From: Heligmosomoides polygyrus polygyrus
Lineage: Eukaryota; Nematoda; Chromadorea; Rhabditida; Heligmosomidae
Direction: 5' to 3'
DNA length: 64,000 nt
Assembly (NCBI GenBank): GCA_947396885.1
Contig: OX377205.1
Location: 20,075,407 to 20,139,406, forward strand
This document shows positions 45,801-55,537 of the stretch, piece by piece. Every line of letters begins with the position of its first letter. Position 1 is the stretch's first letter. The translations under genes were made by a program, and so were the position numbers. The notes beneath the pieces were generated by a model that was not told where the DNA came from, searched no databases, and worked only from the letters and a program-made list of their open reading frames with translations.

Positions 45801-48800
45801 TATTTGCATTTTGTTGTTTCACAGCGAGAGGCGATTCTGTCCATATACATTTAGGCCGTTTCGACCTACTGTTGAGATAGTTTCCTGGTAAGACGGGTTC
45901 ACTAATTTCGTACAATGGTATAACGAATAAGGTAAAAAAGCGAAAATATAGAGACGAAGTGAAGTACTTGCCTATGATATCGAGGCAGTTCCATAACCAA
46001 CTCGATCGGGTGATTCGTTAGCATTCTATACTGAACGTCTCTAGAGACCTTTCTCCGTGGTTCTTTACCCGTATCTGACTGCGTGAACGTGCTGAAAAAG
46101 AATAAAGTGATACGATAAAGCTGTTATTTCGTAATGTTTCACATTTTGAGGAATACACTCGCATAGAAAGCGAGTGGACATAAAGCATTGTAATGATAAC
46201 AAAAGTTATTCAAAAAATGTAAAGCCTCTGTTAAAATGATAGCTATTAGATGGACTAGCTTATTGAGCAGCCTAAAATTTCGAACGCTCGTGGAGTTTAG
46301 ACGACCACAGATAATGTGGAAAAGATGGTGCTTTCGCTGTTGTTAGCTGCCCACTGGTGAAACAGAGCTTTCTTTTATGTTGACTTGGCTTCTGCCGACT
46401 ACAATAGCAAGCACATCTTACGCTGGCCGTGAATCTAAAGGGGCTTAAGCCGCCGCCATGGCTTCCTTGCAAATCTATGGGTAAAAACCGCATCAGAACG
46501 CTAGAAGTTGGTAGATTAGTAACCAAGCTGAGCGCAAAGTATTGCAATGTTAGTCAAGATGCTTCTCTTCATTTTTAGACCAATAAGATGAAACCGTAGG
46601 AAGAACGCGCTGTCTTTCCGATAAGGAATGTTCCCAGTGTCAAAACAGCTGATGTCCGGCAACGTAGAGAGATCGGCACTTACCTCTTGGCAACCTGAAC
46701 CATGTGGTATATCACTCTATGGATGAGCGGGGACCAGACGAAGTACAACCGTGTACCCGACGTGAACGTTACATTGCAAGTGGAGGTGGTCAACGACTCG
46801 AACGAGACGCAGAGAGCAATCGTTTCGCCGCACTGAAAAGGAGGACTACGTTATTAAATGAAGAACTTGCTGGTCATCGTGCACCTAAAAAAAGCAAACT
46901 AACCAATTGTGGTTCGCCGACCCTTCTCTCGCCAGCTTCAGTGCGTGCAGAATTTTTCCGACTAAAAGCGCTTCTTTTTGCGTCCACACCTCTTCAGACA
47001 CGACAGAAATACGGAATGGACTCACAGGTCGTTCTCCGTCTGGTTCCAACACCGCCAAGGTCGATCGTCTTCCACAGGCTTGGGGACGTATTTCTCGACA
47101 GCATACAGGGTCAACAGATCAACGGAGCTTCCGCGAACGACTCCGGACTGGAATACACGTTATAGCTTTGGGTATGAAAGCACTGAATCAAAGGACACAT
47201 TGGGTTTCCTTGTGAGGAAAATAGAAACGTACAATAAGGCGAATCTTTTGTGCTGACACAACCAGATCACAAGACGTGCTGCTCTCGCTCGCTATCTCAT
47301 CGCACAGGAGAACCAGGTAGGACGACTCCTTCGCCAACGAGAACAGTGCTGCTCTAAAATTGTCTTTACCGAAATGTCTCGTAGAAGGGTTTTCTTATCA
47401 ATCGCTCTCAATCAGCAACAGAACACTCTTTGTTTGCAGGACAAACAGGACAAACCCTTTTTCACCTTTCCAGGGTTCTCGGAGTTTTCAAAGTTTCAAT
47501 AATTAAACAATATCTGTAACAATAGGTTTGATTCTTCTGTGTCACGCAGGTTTGTTATGGCGATACGTTATTTCGGCCTGACGTTTCGACACAGATCGTG
47601 ACGTCGCACATGGAGACTAATAATTATAGCAATTTTACAAAAGTGCAAAGAAGCAGTCCCCGATCATCGACCTAGTGGGATAACCTAGGTGCCATACGCT
47701 CACTGCTGATGGCTTCAAGTGACTAATCCACACTTATCTGCTTTTAATCGACGAGTTTGACAGAACGAGCTATAACTATCCAGCCCTGACGTTTCTCAAC
47801 GCGTCTTCATTGTGTTCCGCCTAACCCTTTTCCATTTTGGGTTACGCTGTGATTTGAATAATGAATTTATGAACGTATTTGACCTTCTTGGGTGCCGATG
47901 CTGCAATTGGTAGAATAGTATGATCACACGTAGATCTGCAGTGCGATCACATATTCGCTTTGCGCCCATGGAAACCAAGTCTACCATCACCGTAGGGTTC
48001 GGTATATGTAGCAGAAGAACTTAGGAAAGGAAATACTGAGAGCCTTGTCCATCGGCCGACTACATCAAGCCGCTGGATAGGCCAATTACACATTCAAACA
48101 GCCCTCATAAGATTACTCAGAAGTGAAATGCGTGGCGCATCCAATAATGAGGATGAAAAACGCGCTTCTTATCGTTAGCCCTAGTTTATACTTGAGTCGC
48201 CACGCGGCGCGGCACCACGATCGCCATATATAAGCCGCATGCACATTCCGCTGCGGCAGTGCGGCAGCCACGCTGAAGCATAGCACGGAGGGGCGGAGTC
48301 ACACTGCGGCAGCGGAGGCCGCAGTGAAGGGAGTGTGCACACTTTCGCTGCCGCAGTGCTGCCGGCAGCAGCCGCAGCGGCAGTGGCAGCGAAGAATGAC
48401 CTGGGCATTCCTCACTGTCGCTGCGTGCAGCCGCGGCGCACTCCAACAGTACCGCAGTGTGCGAAACCGGCTCCGCCCACATTCCACTGCCCGCTGCCCG
48501 CTGCAAAGAGTGCATGCGGCTACATCGATTTTTGGCGCCGCCCGATCGATATCTATTTCGACTACGGTGCCGCGCCGCGCAGCGGCCCAACTATAAACTG
48601 GGGTTTAGAGACACCCTCTATCCTCATTTCCAACATATTTTTGAACAAACGCCTGGAAACAACTATCACTTCCCTTCCTACCTACGGTAATCATCTTATA
48701 CCCTTTGTGGGACGGGCCATGCATTCTACTCATATACAGCATCCTTGGAGTGATTTTAATACGTTTTGATCCACAAACTAGCTTAGCAGCCAATAGACAA

Positions 48801-51800
48801 GCCTTCTCAGAGGCGTTTGTTAGCATTTCACCGACGACAGAGGGGTGGAAGAACTAAATGGCAAGACGGGAATAGAACCAGAAACCTCGGCTCGAGTGAA
48901 CGCGACAGACGACGCCTTCGCAGCTGCGCTGCACAGCACATAATTGCTCTTATGCTCCGGAAGTCTTGTGACGTAAGAGCGTAATCCAGAAATACGGGCA
49001 ACATGAGAGGTTAACAACTTCAAACATATCGTCGACGTCGACTTCTAGGATCTTCCTCCACGCATAGCCCTTCTCAATGGGCAACCCACTGCTTGCCCAG
49101 CTGCCATCAGCGACGTGTTCGGCTCGTTGTTTTCTACCAGCACTATCTTCATCCTAACAAACTATTTATTATCGTCCTCAAACCCGCATATTTTGGACAG
49201 ATGTAAATCCCACTATTTCCTTGGTTCACTTTGGTAGAGGGCCAAAACTTAGACATGCGGAACAGGCTCTCCTACCCGCTACCTCACTGAGCTACAAGCC
49301 AATAATGCACATTGAACTAAATAAAGTAGATTTAATGAAGTAGAAGACAATTGACAAACCTCTTCAACTGCAGCCTCACGTTCAATGTTCGGCTAACAGA
49401 AGTTGTACTTCCTACTTGGGTGTTGTTAGTGGCGAAAACATTCAGCAACTTCTTCAACTGAAAACGAAATTCGGTGGTCAGGGAAATGAGACATTAAATC
49501 AAGGCAGAAAAGCCGGGGATACCTGACTAGCCAACTTGTCACTCCATTCGATTTTGCAGTCGTCTATTCCTACGAGTACACTTGGTTCCTTAAGATTTCG
49601 TTGGACTAGAGCGGCTCCCACATACACCTGTAACAATGCAAAACAATATGTTTTCTGGAATCGAAAGAGAGTACTGCGGAAGATTTCAACCGACCGAGTG
49701 TCCCCATTGGTGCTTCTCGAATGTCGCATCCATTATGCCCACACTGGGGCCAGCTATACAAAAGCAATCCACTCCGACTTCCAGCATATGTTCCTCCTAA
49801 AATTGCAGCTGTATTCAGAGGCAATCATTCTTTGGATGTTGATCACTGGCAAAAGAATTGGCTGATCTCCCATCACTTTTCTAATTAGGTCCATAAAGCA
49901 TCGCCTTCAAAAACTGCAACTTGCCTTCGTAATGCTAAAGTACTGTACAGATAATGTTGACTGAAACGCATCAGCGTCCACGAGATCACAGAAAATCGAC
50001 GCCACTTCTACAGAGAATGTTACAGGAAAATGTGAACGGGGTGACGATGTGGAGACCGTCGCTGAAGGACCCTGAAGGAAGTACCCTTGGATCAAAGTAG
50101 CTGATCGAAGCAGTTAGGGTAGAGAGGAAGAGCTAAATTTGAAGCACATACTATCGCCTTCCTTATCGTCGGAAGCACAGAATCCACGTGGAGTTTCCAC
50201 CACGCTACATCCTGGATAGAAAGCGACGTCTGAACGCTATCTGAGGTGATTTGGATAGCGACACCAGTCAAGCGCTTCTGAAAGGATGCACCATTACTTT
50301 CACAATAGTCTACCAAATGAGAATGCCGACATTCGAAAGTGCAAGCATACCTCATGGGAAAGAACAAGCAGACTGGTGCGAAGCGCCAAGCGTTGACGCT
50401 GATCCTCAACCGACAGTCCTACCACACGAGTTTGCGTCTTCCCGCTGTCCTTAGTAATTGACAAACCTCGTAAGGATATGGTTAGTACACGACTGAAAAG
50501 GGAACACCGTTGCCTTTCGTACGAGCAAGACTCACGAACTCACGAGATAACTAACCTTTCGTCACCTACTGAACTGTGATATTTCATACAACAGTTGTTA
50601 GTCTCAATACACAAGTCTGAAAGATGGTCGAGCGAGAACAGTTCCTGCTGATTTGCTGCCCTCGTTGGTGTCTCTACAGGCGTTTCGCCATTTTTAAACG
50701 ACTCTGCTCGCTCCAAAAGTTCATCGAAGACACCTAAACCTGCGTTTTGCCTTCCATGGGTCAACCTCTGATAGAAATGCCTAGTTCATCGGTTGCCATC
50801 TTGCTGACCAGCGTTCACTTACCGCTGGACAATTCCACAGTTGGATCTTCTATCCGGAAGCTGACGTTTTTCAAACGACCGCTGGCGATATCAAGTGAGA
50901 ATCTGAACTGAAGGCCGAGATCCAGAAGCGAATGACCCATAGTAGCATGTCGGCGTATGGCCTTTGCACGAGCTAGCAGGCATGACGTTTCCAGTTGCCA
51001 GCTGTAATGAATGAAGGTTGTCGAGAAATGCGGCCAACTCTTGGGATGGGAAAGACCTGAGCAGTTGTTTGAATGAAACACAGGGGAGAATGATAATGAT
51101 GGAGGACGGCGTCAGTCAATCCCTTTTGGCATGCGCCCGCATTCTACTTACACATAGTGCCTTAAATGCAATTTGAACGCATATTTGGAGTATACAATGG
51201 TTGTTTGGCCAGCCGATGAACACATCAGTAATTATTCCTTTCCAGACTACTGTTATACCAAGCACCGACCCAGCAGGGATGGAAGGCTTGGTTAGCTTAG
51301 ACGGGGAACCCGTGGAAAGAACATCGATTCCAGGCGCAGACGATAGCAGGCGCCTCCGACCTACTACTTCATAATAGGCGACTAACGCGAATGTCTCTCC
51401 AAAGCTGTGAGGGATCAGAGGTGTGGCTGAGTAACGCGTGTTGGGATTCAGAAGACGTGCTCCAGAAGCTGTGCAACGTGTATCGGATTCAGAAGACGTG
51501 CCGCAAAAGTTGTGCAACGTGCGTTTGGATTTAGAAGACGTGCTCCGAAGTCATGAACGTTTGGTATATTTTATACAAGATAAATGCATTGTGAATCTCG
51601 CAAGCAATTGATTAAGGCGTATGTGACACTTCAGCGACGCTGTTGTCGGCGACGTCGGCGACAGCGTTGAGCGGGAGCTACACAGTGCGTGGCAGCCCGC
51701 GTAACAGTGTCGCCGACATCAACGTCGCCAAAGTATAACGTAGGCCTAGCGTCGACGTTTCTGATTTGAAAGCCGTTTGATCCAGAAAAGGCGGATATAT

Positions 51801-54800
51801 TTAGACGCGGCAGCAGCCGCTCACTAATTTGAAAACCTAAAGAGCTTTTAAAATGGGTGAACATATAAAGCAGGAGGGTAGAAACTGTAGAAACTGAGTA
51901 TGGGCCCGTTCATACTTCGAAGCCGAGCGACGCGACACCACGCAATGTGGCTGCACTGATTGGGCGACGCGATCGATCAATTTGGCCACCATACATGCCG
52001 TCATATCGTTCGGCGCCGAAAGTATGAGGTTGGAAAAAAGTCTTTTCATTTTTTTCAAAGATTTATTACTTCACAACTACAAAGTCAAATCAATTGAGAT
52101 AAACTCCATTTTGTTCCACTATACTTCTCCAAAGACTGGGTGCTTTTCTGATTCCTCTCGCTTAAAGGACTGCAGTTCTGGAGTCGAACCATTGCTGAAT
52201 CCAATTTTTGAGGTCTTCATTCGCTTCAAAATATTTCTTTCCAATTTCTTGCTTGAGAGCACGGAAGAAATGGTAGTGGGTAGGGGCGAGGTCAGGGCTA
52301 TACGGTGGATGTGGCATTACCTCTCAGCCCATCTCCTTATTGCTTCTCTTATGAGTCTTGCAGCATGTGGTTGGGCATTGTCATGCAGGATCGTCACCTT
52401 TGACTTCTCAGGCCTCTTTTCTTGGACAACTGCGGCAATTTTGTGGAGTTGGCCACTGTATGTGACAGCAGTAAGTGTCTCTCCACTTCTGAGAGTTTCC
52501 CAGTAAATCACTCCTCTGATATCCACCAAACACTCAAGAGAATCTTCCTTTCATGAACATTGGGCTTGAGATTAGGCTTAGGGTTCTCTCCCTTTTGTAC
52601 CCATTGCCTTTTCTTTGGAAGTCGGCACACAGAACCCAGCACTCATCGCCTGTCACAATCCGCGGCAGTAACTGTTTTCTTTCGTATCTGGACAGAATAG
52701 AAGCAGCGATGGAGAGCCGCTGACCTTTCTGAGTGTCTGACAGGGCATGTGGAATCCAAGCTCCAATTTCCCATGCAAAGCCAAGACCTTCAGATGGATT
52801 CCCACTATCCTATGAGACACTTCGAGCTTCTCTGCCAGTTGACGTGTCGTCTGCATACTATCGGTTTGAGGATGGAGTAGTTAAGTGTCGTCCAATTCAT
52901 TGGCCTTCCTGACCTTGCTTTGTCCTCGAGTGAATAATCTCCCTTTGAAAACTTTCCGAACAACTCATAACAGGCGCGATGAGTAGTAGATCCCAAGCCA
53001 TATATATGATTAATTTGGTCGGCTGCCTGACGCGCTGTAGATCCTTCAATGATTTCATGGAGAATGCCGTGCCGAAAATGGTCATGAGGTAGGTCTGGCA
53101 TTGAGTCCGGAAGATTGGATAGATAACGAAGTACATCAAGAGTCTTGACCTGTGTCCGCGTGCGAACGGTAGACAAGTGTGATAGGATTACGAAATCAGC
53201 AATCAACATTGGCTAGTGCGTTTAGAAGGAGAACGGTAAAAAATTCGAAGTGTGAAGAGACTTTCTTCCAACCTAATATAAACGGAGTCTAAGAAAAGCG
53301 TACCCATCGCGACTTCGAAATGTCTCCACAAGTAGTTCGTCAACGGTGACGTGAATCATACACCCTGGAAGCGCATCTAGAAGGACGAGATGCCCTCGCG
53401 TAATATACAGCCCGCAATACTGAAAATTCAGTACTCAAGTCAAATGTGAGTAAGCGATAGGCAAACTGTAGAAAGCAAATCGACATTCAAGAAACACCGA
53501 CCTGGATCATCTGAGCGACGCGTGATAGGAGAGTAGGACTACCGCCCCGAGCTTTCGGTCGGTCGCGTCCACTGGCCGATGCCTGCGCCAGAGAGTTCGC
53601 ATCGCCTTCAATCCTCACATCACATAGGGAGAGGAGCAGAGGTTTGCTACAAAATCGATTGCTCTCGAAACTTGACTAAAACCTCCAGACAACTTAAGGC
53701 TATCTTTTGAACGTTCACATCAGAATTGTCTGCGTGATTTGTCCAGCTCACATACAAGCACACTTTTTTTGACGACTGGGGACAAGGGAATGGAATCAGG
53801 TCTATGTAATGAACTAGATTTTGCTTACCAAAAAAGGGTCTGAGCCGCATGTCTGAATGGTGAAAGGGAATACCAATGGGAGAATCTCCACCCTTTAAAT
53901 AGAAGAAAGATGTGTTCAAATTTTGCAGATCCTCAAACCTCCCGAACTAAAACCCCTGAATCTTTGCTGCATTATGCACAGCCGCATAATGCAGTAATCT
54001 CCAAGCATCGACTATGTGTTAGAAATGCAAAAATACTGCTTCGTATGCGCGGATCAGGTATTCCATTCCCAGTCCTGGCAACATATTTGCGTTTTTCCGA
54101 ATGTGTTTAAAGAGTATTACTTGTGCGCCTGTGTGATTCCATAACATTACTAAAGACCCCCAAACTCGGTAGGTTAGAGGACTTTCCAAAAATGAAACAT
54201 ACTTCTTCACTATCTAAAAGGGGGAGATTATCACAGTGGTGTTGAGGTTCGCCGTTCAAACATATGCCTGAGACCTTTATCTGGTTAGATACACTAGTCT
54301 TCAAACAAGCAATGGAAACGGGATGCTAAAGGCTCATTATACTTGAAAAATACACTTTCACTTCAGAACGGAAGAAGTAACACTGCAGACGGAACAGGAA
54401 AACTTTAGACGCCTGGAGATTTAGTCTGACTTGAGCGAAGGATCGTCCTCCCTACGTTTAAAACAAGCAAGACGAGGCATTAGATCTCCAAATCGTAATT
54501 AACAAAATTGCTAGGTGGTTCAAGGATTGGCAGCTACCGTTGGCGCCAGAAAAGACGAAATTCATGAGAATTGGTCACTCCACTGCACCATCTAGCTACT
54601 CTTAACAACTCCCTTCCTTTGAATATGGTAGACAAAATCAAAGACCTAGGTTTTTACTACAACAATAAACTGTTTTTCAAAACATTATAGAGAGGTTAAT
54701 AGAAAAGCAACAAGAAGAACCTTCCAAATATTCAAAGGGTTGTCCACTAAAAACTGTTCTGTTTTACCTAGAGCTTAAACGACGTACGTTAGGCCAGTAG

Positions 54801-55448
54801 TGGAATCATATACCAATGTTTTTCGCCACAGAAAAAGAAGGACATGGAGCTCTTTGAAAAAGTGCAAAATAATTTCACACGAAAGACTATTATTCGGTAC
54901 AAAGGTTTCTTTTGTGCACGCGTACCCCCCCCCCCCCCCCCCTAGAATTCGAAACAAGTTTCTGGACCTCCACACACTCAGTTCACGCAGAAATATAAAT
55001 GACGTTTGCAGCGTTTTCAAAATCTTGTCAGGGATGTTTGGAATCAACGCCACTAATTTTTACAAACTTGCACCCTCAAAAACAAGAGGTAATCCGGAAA
55101 ATAGTATACTCTAGGCCAAGAACCAGCATTCGAGCTCAATCTTTTACTGTAAGAGCTGGATCAAAGTACCAAAACTTGAAAAGTAATATTCATCACTCCG
55201 CCAAAAACTTTGGAATCTTCAAACGAATCACTAAAAAAGCTCTTCAACAGTACTATACATCTCTGGCCGTCAAGCAGAAGGATAGTGCGTAGTGCTTACA
55301 CTGTCTCAAATAACTCTCATTGTTGTCTTCATCATTAACATGTTTCACAGAAGTTTAGTTTGTTGTTGTTAATGTTGTGAATGCGGTTCACTCCTCACGC
55401 ATCCATTACAATTAGTTATCTCACAACTGTTTTATACGGCCGTAATAA

Positions 55449-55537
<89 letters not shown>

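Noticed and set aside
46704..47256. Open frames on + (153, 102 and 92 codons)
   Set aside because: They are antisense to BLTP2 exons 14-16, which are supported by similarity and phase on the minus strand.
48186..48769. Long overlapping open frames on both strands (134 and 144 codons)
   Set aside because: They lie in a GC-rich inverted-repeat element with GCN runs where stops are rare by composition; no domain, no splice sites, and the frames on the two strands are equally long.
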